The position numbers and the translations under genes were made by a program. From NCBI GenBank assembly GCA_036268995.1, contig DATATB010000145.1:60221-124220 (forward strand): a stretch of DNA of 64,000 bases. The letters run 5' to 3'. The stretch comes from DATATB01 sp036268995. GTDB taxonomy: Bacteria; Planctomycetota; Planctomycetia; Pirellulales; PNKZ01. This document shows positions 25,837 to 34,746 of the stretch, piece after piece (position 1 is the first letter of the stretch; each line of letters opens with the position of its first letter). The notes under the pieces are model-generated. The model saw only the letters and a program-made list of their open reading frames with translations, ran no database searches and was not told the DNA's origin.

Positions 25837-27477
25837 ATGGCACAAGCGGAAATGATCGACGACGTTGGGACCGGGACTGCCTCGCGAGGCTTCGTTAGCG
25901 AAACGCTGGCAGCCTGGATCCGCCATGTCGGTCCCTTCTGGGCGGTAAGCATTGCCGGGCACCTGGTGGTGCTTGTGATTTTCGGCCTGGTGTTGGGCAC
26001 GGTACACGTGGCCCAAAAAATCATGGACGCTCCGGAGTTCGAAGCCGAAGTCGAAACCGTGCTTCCCGACCAGCCGCCGCTGGAACATTTCGAGGTGGGC
26101 GACACGCCGCTGGACGCCACGGAACTGACCACCGAGACGCTGACCTTGAACGAAGCTCCGCAGATGGAGCAGACCGAGCAGTTCAACGACAACTCGGCCG
26201 TGTTCACCGAGGCCGGCGGCGGCATGGCCAACGCCACGAACAATCTCGGCGGCCTGGGCGGTTTTGACGTCAAAGCTATCGGCGAAGGCGCCGTGGTCAC
26301 CGGCAAAGGCGGCGTGGGCACCGGCGTGGGCACGGGCACCAATGCCGGCAGCGGTGGAGCGGGCGCCGGCTTTGGCGGCCGCGGCTCCGGCAGGCGCGAG
26401 GCGGTAGCGGCCTTCGGCGGCACGCGGCAGAGCGAACGCGCCGTGGCGGCGGCCCTCAACTGGTTCGCCCGGCATCAAGGGGACGACGGCGGCTGGAGCT
26501 TGGGCGAGTACACTCGCCAGTGCAAGGACAGCACTTGCACCGGCGCCGGCAAGATCAAGAGCGACCCGGCGGCCACGGCTTTCGCCATGCTGCCGTTCCT
26601 GGCCGCCGGCCAGACCCATCTGAGCAAGGGCCCTTATCAAAAGACGATCTACGGCGGCCTGTTCTGGCTCGTCAAGCACCAGGATCCGGCGACCGGCAGC
26701 CTGGGCAAGGGCACCGGCTCCGAGATGTACACGCACGGCCTGGCCAGCATCTGCTTGTGCGAAGCGTTTGGCCTGAGCAAGGACAAGCAAATCGGCGCCG
26801 CGGCGCAGGCAGCCATCAAGTTCATTGAGACCGCGCAGAATAAGGAAGACGGCGGCTGGCGCTACACGCCTGGCCAGGCCGGCGACACCTCCGTGGTCGG
26901 CTGGCAGATCATGGCGCTGAAAAGCGCGATCATGGCCGGCCTCACGGTGGACAAAGGCGTGATGGACCTGGCCAAACATTATCTCAAGCTGGCCTCGGCC
27001 AAGAGCAAGCAGGGCGGCCTGTTCGGCTACCTGCCCGAGAGCGCCCCCTCGCCCACGATGACGGCCGTCGGCCTGCTGTGCAGCCAGTACATGGGGGTCA
27101 AGCGCAAGGACGACCCCATGATCGAAGGCGAGGCCTATATCATGAAGCTGTTGCCGACCAACAAGACCCGCAACAGCTACTACTGGTATTACGCGACCCA
27201 GGTCATGCACAACCTGCCGGGCCCCGAGTGGGATACCTGGAACCGGGCCATGCGCCGCACGCTGATCGAAACGCAAGTCAAGGAAGGCTGCGCCGCCGGC
27301 AGTTGGGATCCGCACAAGCCGCTGCCCGATGGCCACGCGGCCGAGACGGGCGGCCGGATCATGACCACCAGCCTGGCCACGCTCACGCTCGAGGTCTACT
27401 ACCGCTATCTGCCGTTGTATCAACTCGACAAGAAGGACGAAGCCGGCGGCAAGGTCGCGATGAACGACGCCAAGTAG
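25837..27477 (+). CDS. TonB-like anchor fused to an alpha-toroid domain (copy 1)
   Basis: A 546-aa protein. The cytoplasmic start is followed by one membrane helix with an SxxxH motif (S38, H42), the signature by which TonB and TolA engage ExbB/ExbD. A Pro/Glu-rich then Gly-rich linker (about residues 60-190) leads to an alpha-toroid of the prenyltransferase/squalene-cyclase fold (about 200-530) with QW-type repeats (DDGGWSLG, EDGGWRYTP, QGGLFGYLP). The position of the cyclase DxDDTA motif reads SDPAATA, so cyclisation is unlikely. The periplasmic role is unknown. Confidence 0.8.
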   Translation: MAQAEMIDDVGTGTASRGFVSETLAAWIRHVGPFWAVSIAGHLVVLVIFGLVLGTVHVAQKIMDAPEFEAEVETVLPDQPPLEHFEVGDTPLDATELTTETLTLNEAPQMEQTEQFNDNSAVFTEAGGGMANATNNLGGLGGFDVKAIGEGAVVTGKGGVGTGVGTGTNAGSGGAGAGFGGRGSGRREAVAAFGGTRQSERAVAAALNWFARHQGDDGGWSLGEYTRQCKDSTCTGAGKIKSDPAATAFAMLPFLAAGQTHLSKGPYQKTIYGGLFWLVKHQDPATGSLGKGTGSEMYTHGLASICLCEAFGLSKDKQIGAAAQAAIKFIETAQNKEDGGWRYTPGQAGDTSVVGWQIMALKSAIMAGLTVDKGVMDLAKHYLKLASAKSKQGGLFGYLPESAPSPTMTAVGLLCSQYMGVKRKDDPMIEGEAYIMKLLPTNKTRNSYYWYYATQVMHNLPGPEWDTWNRAMRRTLIETQVKEGCAAGSWDPHKPLPDGHAAETGGRIMTTSLATLTLEVYYRYLPLYQLDKKDEAGGKVAMNDAK

Positions 27478-27515
27478 CCGTCGGCAACCAATCATGGCCG
27501 GCGCGCAGTGGGTGC

Positions 27516-27591
27516 CATGCCCACCCCGCGTGGGCATGCGTGTGAGGCGCCGGGCGCCATCGGAACAGAGATGCCCACCAAGCGTGGGCAT
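27516..27591. repeat. Two short hairpins of the ATGCCCAC...GTGGGCAT type
   Basis: CATGCCCA at 27516-27523 pairs with TGGGCATG at 27531-27538, and ATGCCCAC at 27571-27578 pairs with GTGGGCAT at 27584-27591. They are two copies of one small palindrome in the spacer between the duplicated toroid genes. Confidence 0.65.
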
Positions 27592-27701
27592 GGCCCCCGG
27601 CTCGATAGGCGTTCGGAACAGACCTAGACTGTCGGCCGGGCGGACTCATTTCTTTCCGTGCCCGCGCGGGACCGTGGTCGTGCCAAGAGGAGGCGCTCGT
27701 C

Positions 27702-29300
27702 ATGTCCAGCGTCGATCTGCCCCGTTGTCAGCTTCAATCCCAGCGCAGCCACCCGCTGGTTGCGGCCTTGCTCGCCTGGGTCTCGCGCGTCGGCCCCTTC
27801 TGGGCCGCTAGCGTCGTCGGCCACCTGGCCTTGTTTGTCGTCGTGGCCCTGGTGCTAGGCACCGTACACGTCACGCGGGTATTGATCGAACGTCCGCCGG
27901 CAATCGACGTGGTGGTCGACACCGTGATTCCCAACGACGTGCCGCTGGATCATTTGGTGATCAAGGAGTCGGTGCTGGACCCGCCTCCGTTGGACGTGAC
28001 GCCGCCGCCAGACACGGCCGGCATTTTAGACTTGCCGCCAGATCCTACGACGGTCGAGCCGCCCGGAGTGAACGGCGGCACGGGTGCGGATTTTGTCGAA
28101 CCGACCGGCCCAAACGCGGCAACCGCATTGGCGATGTTCGACTCGCGATCGCTGCAACCCCCAGGGGATGGGCCTAAGATCAAAGGCGATCGCACGGGCT
28201 TGCCCGCACCGGCGTTTATCGGGCGTGTGGGCGGGCTCAAGAATCCGCCGGCCGGCGGCGATACGAAGGCGACACGATCCGCCGTCGCGGCAGCGCTGAT
28301 TTGGTTCGCACGTCATCAGTCGCCGGACGGCGGCTGGAGCCTTGGCGACTATGCGCGGCTATGCAAGGACACCACTTGCACCGGGGCCGGTAAAGTCAAA
28401 TGCGACCCGGCGGCCACGGCCTTTGCCGTACTGCCGTTCCTGGCGGCCGGGCAGACGCACCAGTCCAAGGGGCCGTATCAAAAAAGCGTCTATGGCGGGC
28501 TGTTCTGGCTCGTGAAGCACCAGGACGCCGCCGTCGGCAGCTTGGGAAAAGGCACGCAGGCAGAAATGTACTCGCACGGCCTGGCCACGATCTGCCTCTG
28601 CGAAGCCTTCGGCATGAGCAAGGACAAGCGAATCGGCGCCTCCGCCCAGGCCGCTATCAAGTTCATCGAGTCGGCCCAGAACAAGGACGACGGCGGTTGG
28701 CGCTACACTCCCGGCCAGCCGGGCGATACGTCGGTCACGGGCTGGCAATTGATGGCGCTCAAGAGCGGCCAGATGGCCGGCCTGGCGGTTGACCGCAATG
28801 TCATTGAACTGGGCAAAAAATACCTCAAATCGGCCTCGTCCAAGAGCAAACAAGGGGGGCTTTTCGGCTACCTGCCCGAGAGCGGCCCTTCGGCCACAAT
28901 GACGGCCGTCGGCCTGCTGTGCACGCAGTATCTCGGGGCCAAAATAGACGATCCATCGCTGGCCGAGGGCCGAGCCTACCTGTTGAAGCTGTTGCCCGAC
29001 ATCCAGCGCCGCAACAGCTATTACTGGTACTACGCCACCCAGGTCATGCACAACACGCCGGACGCCGACTGGGACAAATGGAATTTCGCTATGCGGCGTA
29101 CTTTGATCGAGTCGCAGGTCAAGGAGGGCTGCGCGGCCGGCAGTTGGGATCCGCAAAAGCCCACTGCCGACACCGGCTCGGACACGGGTGGCCGGATCAT
29201 GACCACAAGTCTGGCGGCGCTCACGCTGGAGGTCTATTATCGTTATTTGCCGCTCTATACACTGGACAAGAAGGACCAGGCCCGGCGGCGGGCGCAATAG
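27702..29300 (+). CDS. TonB-like anchor fused to an alpha-toroid domain (copy 2)
   Basis: A 532-aa tandem paralogue of the preceding gene. The membrane helix again carries SxxxH (S37, H41 in SVVGHLALFVVVALVLG), followed by a Pro-rich TonB-like stretch (about residues 75-130, LDPPPLDVTPPPDTAG) and the same toroid with CDPAATA at the degenerate cyclase motif. The toroid is much more conserved between the copies than the linker, which fits a shared periplasmic function with free linker drift. Confidence 0.8.
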   Translation: MSSVDLPRCQLQSQRSHPLVAALLAWVSRVGPFWAASVVGHLALFVVVALVLGTVHVTRVLIERPPAIDVVVDTVIPNDVPLDHLVIKESVLDPPPLDVTPPPDTAGILDLPPDPTTVEPPGVNGGTGADFVEPTGPNAATALAMFDSRSLQPPGDGPKIKGDRTGLPAPAFIGRVGGLKNPPAGGDTKATRSAVAAALIWFARHQSPDGGWSLGDYARLCKDTTCTGAGKVKCDPAATAFAVLPFLAAGQTHQSKGPYQKSVYGGLFWLVKHQDAAVGSLGKGTQAEMYSHGLATICLCEAFGMSKDKRIGASAQAAIKFIESAQNKDDGGWRYTPGQPGDTSVTGWQLMALKSGQMAGLAVDRNVIELGKKYLKSASSKSKQGGLFGYLPESGPSATMTAVGLLCTQYLGAKIDDPSLAEGRAYLLKLLPDIQRRNSYYWYYATQVMHNTPDADWDKWNFAMRRTLIESQVKEGCAAGSWDPQKPTADTGSDTGGRIMTTSLAALTLEVYYRYLPLYTLDKKDQARRRAQ

Positions 29301-29381
29301 CGGCCCACGGCGGGCGGCGCCTACCCGACGTTACCTCCGTTTTCCTGTTCTCTGAATCATCCCCCCAAGCTGTTTTTCCTC

Positions 29382-32300
29382 ATGCGATATTTTCTCTACG
29401 CCACGCGGTTGTTTGCTGGTCTGCTCGTTTGCTGTGCGTGCCTCGCGGTTCCCGCCGCCAGGGCCGACGAGGCGTTCATTCCGTTTCTCGACGGGCTCTA
29501 CGAGCGCGGCTATGGCGATCTGGCCGTCGATTACCTAAAGCAAGTCAGTGTCCGGTCGGACTTGCCCGCCGATTTCCGCGCGGTGCTGGACCTGGAGATG
29601 GCCACGGCGCTGCGCGTGGCGGCGGCCGAGACGCTGAATGCCGACGAGTCGGCTCAGAAGCTGACGGCGGCGCAGGAGTATCTGGAAAAGTTTTTGAAGG
29701 AGCATGCCGACCATCCGCGCGCGGCGGCCGCGTTCGTGGCCTTCGGCGATCTGGCCTCCGAGCGCGGCGACAAGGTGCTGGCCCTGGCGCTGCGTGCTGC
29801 AAAAAAAGATCCCAAGACCCCGCTGTTCCTCGACGCCCGCAAAGACTTTGACGAAGCGCGGCCGAAGTATGCGAAGGCGGTCGAGTTGTACCAGACACAA
29901 TTTGTCGCGGCCGTGGACGAAGAGAAAAAGGCGGCCGAAGCCGCTGCGGAAAAACCAGTGCGCCGGCCGGTTCGCACCTCGAAAGTGGCTGCGCCGACCA
30001 AGGTCGAGATTGCCGAATCGCAACTGCTGGGCGCCCGCTTCAAGCTGGGCGGGGCGGATTACAAGTTGGGCCGGACCTACACCGACAAAAAAGACCCGAA
30101 GCGCAAGGCGGCCTTCCTGGCCGCCATCAAGGAGTTCGACGGCATCTATCAATACAACCGCCAGCTCCGCGTGGGCCTCTATGCCCACCTGTATCACGGC
30201 AAGGCGGCGGACGAAATGGGCGACGAGCTACTGGCGCTGGACGTGTACGACGAGGTGCTGGCCAACGCGCCCGAAGGCAACGTCAAAATCGAGCCCGAGT
30301 GGGAGAACCTGTTCGCGGAGGTCGAGCGGAGCCGCCTCGAGATCAAGCTGGCCGAGGCCCAAGTGCTCGAAGTCCAGATGAAGACGGCCGACGCGGAAAT
30401 CAAGCGCGACGAAATCATCACCGAGGCCGAAGACTGGATGCGCGAGCGTTACGCCAAGCCGCCGCAACAGCGGTCGCTGGCTTACCAGAGCATTGCCATG
30501 CTACTGGCCGAAACCGAGCTGGAAAAAGCCAAGAAGCTGGAAGGCGACGAACGCAAAAAGATCGAGCAGCATGCGAAACTGTTGCTCACCAAGGCGGCCG
30601 CGATTCCCGGCCCTTACATGCAAGAGGCCATCCTGCTCAAGCGCACGCTTTCGCACGTTGAAGGGGGTGGTGAATTCAATGATATCAAAGAGGCCTTGGC
30701 CGTCGGCGACGACGCCGCCAAGGGGGCCCGCTGGGACGAGGCTCTCGCGGCCTACCAGGCCGGGCTGGAAATGGCAAAGGCCAGCAAGCTGGCGGCCGAC
30801 CAGAAGCTGATCCCCGTGACGCGCATGGCGCTGGCGGGCGCGTACTTTTACAGCGGCAAGACGGCCGAGGCCCTGGATGCGGCCGAAGCCCTGGCCACCG
30901 ACAAGACCACCGACCCGAAAGTTGCCCCGACGGCGGCGGCATTGGCGGTTAACGCGGCACTGTCGCTGTACATCGCTTCTGGCGGCAAGCCCGAGGCGCT
31001 CGAGCGGTTGATGAAGATCACGGACTTCACGGTCAAGACCTGGCCGGAATTGTCGCAGGCCGACGAAGCCCGGATCGCGCTGGGCAAAGTCAACCTGGCG
31101 CAAAGCAAGCCGCAAGAGGCCATCAAGGTGTTCGAGGCTGTGAACCCGGCTTCCGACCATTATCCGTCGGCTCTGTACTGGGCCGGCATGACGCGCTGGG
31201 TGCTGCATCTCCGCGAGCGACAGTCGGCCGGCGCCGACCAGGCGGCGCTGGCCGCCGAGCGGAAGAAGATCGTCGAGGAACTGACTGGTTCGCTCGAGGC
31301 CGCGCGCACCAAGCAGGCCGCCGGCGGGCCGCCCGACAAGGGAGTGCCCGATACCACGCTCTTGCTGGCCGAAGTTTATCTCGACGGGAACGAGCCCGCC
31401 CTGGCCGTGCCGCTGCTGGATCCGGTCATCGCCGGCATGCAAAAGGACAAGCCCAAGAGCCTCGATAAGTTCACGCTACGGGCCTGCACCGACGGCGTTC
31501 GCGCCTACATCGCCACCGCCGAGATGGCCAAGGCCGAGGGAGTCGCGAACCTGCTGATGGCCGTCGGCGAAGACGTGCCGGCCGTCAACAACGTGCTGCT
31601 CAAGTTTGTCTCGACCGTCAAGAATAACTGGAAGACGGCGGAAGCGACTTTGATCGGGGGCAAGGCCGACGCCAAAGCCTTGTCGGCCGCCACGGCTGCC
31701 GTGGCCGCCAACAAGCAATTGCTCGGCAAAATGATCGAGCCCATGGCCAAGCGCAAGGAACTCGGTCTGGTCGGCACCGTGCTGGTGGGCGACACCTGCT
31801 TTGAACTCGGGCTCAACGACAAGGCAGGCCAAATGTATCAATTCGTGATCGATCACGAGGGGGACCCGGCCTTTGTGGGCAACGACCCTCACGTCAAGTC
31901 GGCCATCACGCGCGTCCGATCGCGATTGATCGGCATTAAGCGGGCCGAAAAGAAATACGCCGAAGCACTGACCGACGTCGACAAGCTGATCGCCGACAAT
32001 CCGCGGTCCCTGGAACCGCGCATGGAGCGCGGGCGAATCTTGCAAGGTTGGAGCGAGGAGGATTCCAAGCATTTCCGCGATGCAGTCGCTCAATGGACCG
32101 AACTGCGGACCATGTTGCAGCGCATGCGCGGTAAAAAGCCACCGGAGTATTACGAGGTGATCTACAACGCGGCATTCTGCCTGGTGCAAGAAGCAAAGCA
32201 ATTGAAAACCAAGGACGAGCGCGAACTCAAGGCCAGCCAGGCCGAGCAGTTGCTCAAAAGCACTCGGACGTACAATCCGAATTTGAGCGGGCCCGAAATG

Positions 32301-32399
32301 GTCGCCAAGTACGACGTGCTGTTGATCGAGGCCATGGCCATCCAAGGCCGCAAGCCGCAGCCGCCTGCCGCAGCAAATCCCCAGGCGGCAAACAAGTAA
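29382..32399 (+). CDS. Large secreted TPR-like repeat protein
   Basis: A 1005-aa protein with a signal peptide (FAGLLVCCACLAVPAARA, then DEAF). The rest is almost wholly helical, rich in Ala, Lys and Glu, with TPR-like units (for example WDEALAAYQAGLEMAKAS, IALGKVNLAQSKPQEAIKVF and YAEALTDVDKLIADNPRSLE). It is likely a periplasmic scaffold. It is the last gene of the ExbB/ExbD/TonB-toroid run, 81 bases after the second toroid gene, which suggests it works with them. Confidence 0.75.
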   Translation: MRYFLYATRLFAGLLVCCACLAVPAARADEAFIPFLDGLYERGYGDLAVDYLKQVSVRSDLPADFRAVLDLEMATALRVAAAETLNADESAQKLTAAQEYLEKFLKEHADHPRAAAAFVAFGDLASERGDKVLALALRAAKKDPKTPLFLDARKDFDEARPKYAKAVELYQTQFVAAVDEEKKAAEAAAEKPVRRPVRTSKVAAPTKVEIAESQLLGARFKLGGADYKLGRTYTDKKDPKRKAAFLAAIKEFDGIYQYNRQLRVGLYAHLYHGKAADEMGDELLALDVYDEVLANAPEGNVKIEPEWENLFAEVERSRLEIKLAEAQVLEVQMKTADAEIKRDEIITEAEDWMRERYAKPPQQRSLAYQSIAMLLAETELEKAKKLEGDERKKIEQHAKLLLTKAAAIPGPYMQEAILLKRTLSHVEGGGEFNDIKEALAVGDDAAKGARWDEALAAYQAGLEMAKASKLAADQKLIPVTRMALAGAYFYSGKTAEALDAAEALATDKTTDPKVAPTAAALAVNAALSLYIASGGKPEALERLMKITDFTVKTWPELSQADEARIALGKVNLAQSKPQEAIKVFEAVNPASDHYPSALYWAGMTRWVLHLRERQSAGADQAALAAERKKIVEELTGSLEAARTKQAAGGPPDKGVPDTTLLLAEVYLDGNEPALAVPLLDPVIAGMQKDKPKSLDKFTLRACTDGVRAYIATAEMAKAEGVANLLMAVGEDVPAVNNVLLKFVSTVKNNWKTAEATLIGGKADAKALSAATAAVAANKQLLGKMIEPMAKRKELGLVGTVLVGDTCFELGLNDKAGQMYQFVIDHEGDPAFVGNDPHVKSAITRVRSRLIGIKRAEKKYAEALTDVDKLIADNPRSLEPRMERGRILQGWSEEDSKHFRDAVAQWTELRTMLQRMRGKKPPEYYEVIYNAAFCLVQEAKQLKTKDERELKASQAEQLLKSTRTYNPNLSGPEMVAKYDVLLIEAMAIQGRKPQPPAAANPQAANK

Positions 32400-32440
32400 C
32401 ACGTTCGGACTTCGCACGAATTCCGCTGCTCGGCGGTTCG

Positions 32441-33508
32441 TCAATCGGCCGTTTCGCCGTACGCGTGTGCCACGGCCAGCTTGATGATGGCCGCCGCGGG
32501 CACGGCCAGGATCACGCCCAAAAGGCCCCACAAGGCGCCGCCGGCCAGGAAGGCGAAGATGATCGTCACGGGATGCAGCGTCACGGCGCGGCCCAGCACC
32601 AGCGGCCCGACGAACTGGTCGATCGACAAGCGCAAGATCAGGCAGAACACGCCGGCCGCGACGACTTGCCACAGGCTCCCCTGACCCACGGCGACCAGGC
32701 CCACGATCAGCGCCGCACTGACTGGCCCCACCACCGGAATCAATTCCAGCACGGCCATCACGACGGCCAACAGCGGCGCGTGCGGCAGCCGCAGCACCAG
32801 CGCAATGCCGACCCAGGCGGCAATCGCCGTATAGATGAATACGGCCAACACGCCGCGGACATAGTGGGCCAGGATCGGGTTCAATTCCTGGACAAACCTC
32901 TGGCCGGCCGGCCGCTTTGCCGGCGGCAGCAGCCACAGCACGCCTTGCACCAGCCGCGGACCCGATAGCAGAAAGTAAAACAGCAGCACGCAAACCAGAA
33001 ACACGGCCAGCACGCTGCCCGCGCCCATGCCCACCCACAGCTCGAGTTGCTGCGCCGGCAGCAGGTGGGCAGCCGTGGCCAGCACGCGCTGGCGCACGCT
33101 TTGCGGCGTTAGATGATGGCCCAGCACGGTTTGCCCTTCGCCGCCCAAGCACCAACGGGCTGCTTGCTCGATGACGTCCGGCGCATGTTGCGCGAATTGC
33201 CCCACGTCACTGGCCAACTGGTTGGCGGCCAGGTAGCCAAACCCACAGAGCAAGAGCACGACGACGCCCACCAGCGCCGCGCAGGCCAGCGCGCGTGGAA
33301 ATCGCAGTCGCGTCACAAGCCAGTTCCGCGCGGGAAAACAGACGTACGCCAGGCCCGCCGCCAGCACAAACGGCAATAGCACATAGCGCAGCAGGTAAAC
33401 GGTCACCGCGGCCAGGCCGATCCATATTGGCCACGCCGCCTTGCCGCCAGGTGCCGCCGGGCGTTCGGCCATGTCCAAGTCGGAATCCAGGTGCGGATTA
33501 AAATCCAT
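32441..33508 (-). CDS. AI-2E/PerM-family membrane protein
   Basis: A 355-aa polytopic protein of the AI-2E transporter/PerM family: two pairs of helices at each end, the family motif VLELIPVVGPVSAALIVGL, and the C-terminal LRLSIDQFVGPLVLGRAV. Members export small molecules or ions; the substrate is unknown. It lies 15 bases downstream of the HpnB-like gene on the same strand and is probably co-transcribed with the hopanoid-tailoring genes. Confidence 0.85.
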   Translation of the reverse strand: MDFNPHLDSDLDMAERPAAPGGKAAWPIWIGLAAVTVYLLRYVLLPFVLAAGLAYVCFPARNWLVTRLRFPRALACAALVGVVVLLLCGFGYLAANQLASDVGQFAQHAPDVIEQAARWCLGGEGQTVLGHHLTPQSVRQRVLATAAHLLPAQQLELWVGMGAGSVLAVFLVCVLLFYFLLSGPRLVQGVLWLLPPAKRPAGQRFVQELNPILAHYVRGVLAVFIYTAIAAWVGIALVLRLPHAPLLAVVMAVLELIPVVGPVSAALIVGLVAVGQGSLWQVVAAGVFCLILRLSIDQFVGPLVLGRAVTLHPVTIIFAFLAGGALWGLLGVILAVPAAAIIKLAVAHAYGETAD

Positions 33509-33523
33509 GGCCGAGTTCGATCC

Positions 33524-34741
33524 TTATTTAGCGGCGGCCGGATGCCCTGCGGCGCTCGGCGCGGCGGTTTCGTAGGTGCGGCCTTTCCAGGCGACGCAGC
33601 CTCGCCAGCGCTTCCACACCGCATGACAGGCGAGCGCCGCCGCCACCGTGTACGCGATCGGCAATAGCAGGGCGTGCCACCACGCGGCCCGCAGATGCCG
33701 CAGAGTGCCAATCTGCATGCCCAGCAGCGCCAGCGATCCGCACCCGGCCAGCACGCAGGCCAGCGTAGAGGCAGGCCCGCCGGCATTTGCCAGATGGATC
33801 GCGGCCGCGGCCGGGATCAAAGGCACGGCCCATCCCAGCAGCAAGCCGGCCGCCGCCAGCACGAGCGTCCGCATCGGCCCGCCGACGGTCTCGGTCAGAT
33901 TTTTCGACAGTCCTTCCCACAGCGGCCGCAAACCGGTGTACATCCGCGTGCTAATAAAATTTTCGCCGCCGACCAACTGCATCCGCAGCCCGCGCCGCTT
34001 GATCCGCCTGGCCAGCGCAGTGTCCTCGCAAATCTCCGTGCGCACGGCCGCGTGTCCGCCGATGGCCTCGTACGCACTGCGCCGGAACAGCAGAAATTGC
34101 CCGTTGGCCGCCGCGGCCGGATCGGCCGGATCGTTCACGCGCCGCAAATCCTGGCTGAAGGCCAGCAGCAGCATGCCCGAGGGCAGGATCATCCGTTCCC
34201 AGAACGTGCCCAATTGTTGAAACGGCTCGACCGAGAGCAGGTCGAGGCGCTCGTCGCGGCAATGCGCGATGGTCGCGGCGATCAAGCCGGGCTCGGGCGT
34301 CGTATCGGCATCGAGAAAACACAGCCACGAGGCCGGCCCGCTACCGGCGTCCGGTTCGCTGCTTGCTGATTCACTGGCGGCGCCTTGCCAGCAGGCGAAC
34401 GACTTGCCGGTCCAACCTGGCGGTAATGGCTGCCCTTGGATGAGCCGGCAACGCTCGTCGGCCGCAGCGAAGCGGCGCACGATCTGCGCCGTATCGTCCT
34501 GCGAGTGGTCGTCGATGACGGCGACGCGTAGTTGCGAGCGTGAATAATCCTGGGCCAACAGGCCCGACAGGCAGCGGCCGATATTTTGGCTCTCGTTGCG
34601 GGCCGGCACGATCAATAGCACCAGCGGCGCGTCGTCCACCGTGGCGGCGGTCAAAGATCGGTAGCCGCGGAACTGCACGATCGCGCGCGCGATCAGCCCC
34701 GCGACCAGGGCTGCCCAGGCTGTCGACAGAAGCAGAATCAT
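33524..34741 (-). CDS. hpnB: HpnB-like membrane glycosyltransferase (GT2)
   Basis: A 405-aa family 2 glycosyltransferase. An N-terminal helix is followed by VLLIVPARNESQNIGRCLSG, VAVIDDHSQDDT, PLPPGWTGKSFACWQG (characteristic of hopene-associated HpnB and carotenoid glycosyltransferases), the metal-binding LCFLDADTTPEPG and several C-terminal helices. The ATG at 34741 is five bases after the hpnI stop; a longer open frame upstream overlaps hpnI and is rejected. Context with hpnI and hpnK favours a hopanoid role over a carotenoid one. Confidence 0.8.
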   Translation of the reverse strand: MILLLSTAWAALVAGLIARAIVQFRGYRSLTAATVDDAPLVLLIVPARNESQNIGRCLSGLLAQDYSRSQLRVAVIDDHSQDDTAQIVRRFAAADERCRLIQGQPLPPGWTGKSFACWQGAASESASSEPDAGSGPASWLCFLDADTTPEPGLIAATIAHCRDERLDLLSVEPFQQLGTFWERMILPSGMLLLAFSQDLRRVNDPADPAAAANGQFLLFRRSAYEAIGGHAAVRTEICEDTALARRIKRRGLRMQLVGGENFISTRMYTGLRPLWEGLSKNLTETVGGPMRTLVLAAAGLLLGWAVPLIPAAAAIHLANAGGPASTLACVLAGCGSLALLGMQIGTLRHLRAAWWHALLLPIAYTVAAALACHAVWKRWRGCVAWKGRTYETAAPSAAGHPAAAK

Positions 34742-34746
34742 GGCTT

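Noticed and set aside
25363..27591. 742-aa minus-strand open frame
   Set aside because: Shadow of the first TonB-like toroid gene; no recognisable protein features.
25837..29300. Squalene-hopene cyclase genes
   Set aside because: The fold is similar, but the DxDD catalytic motif is absent and an N-terminal TonB-like anchor and linker are present.
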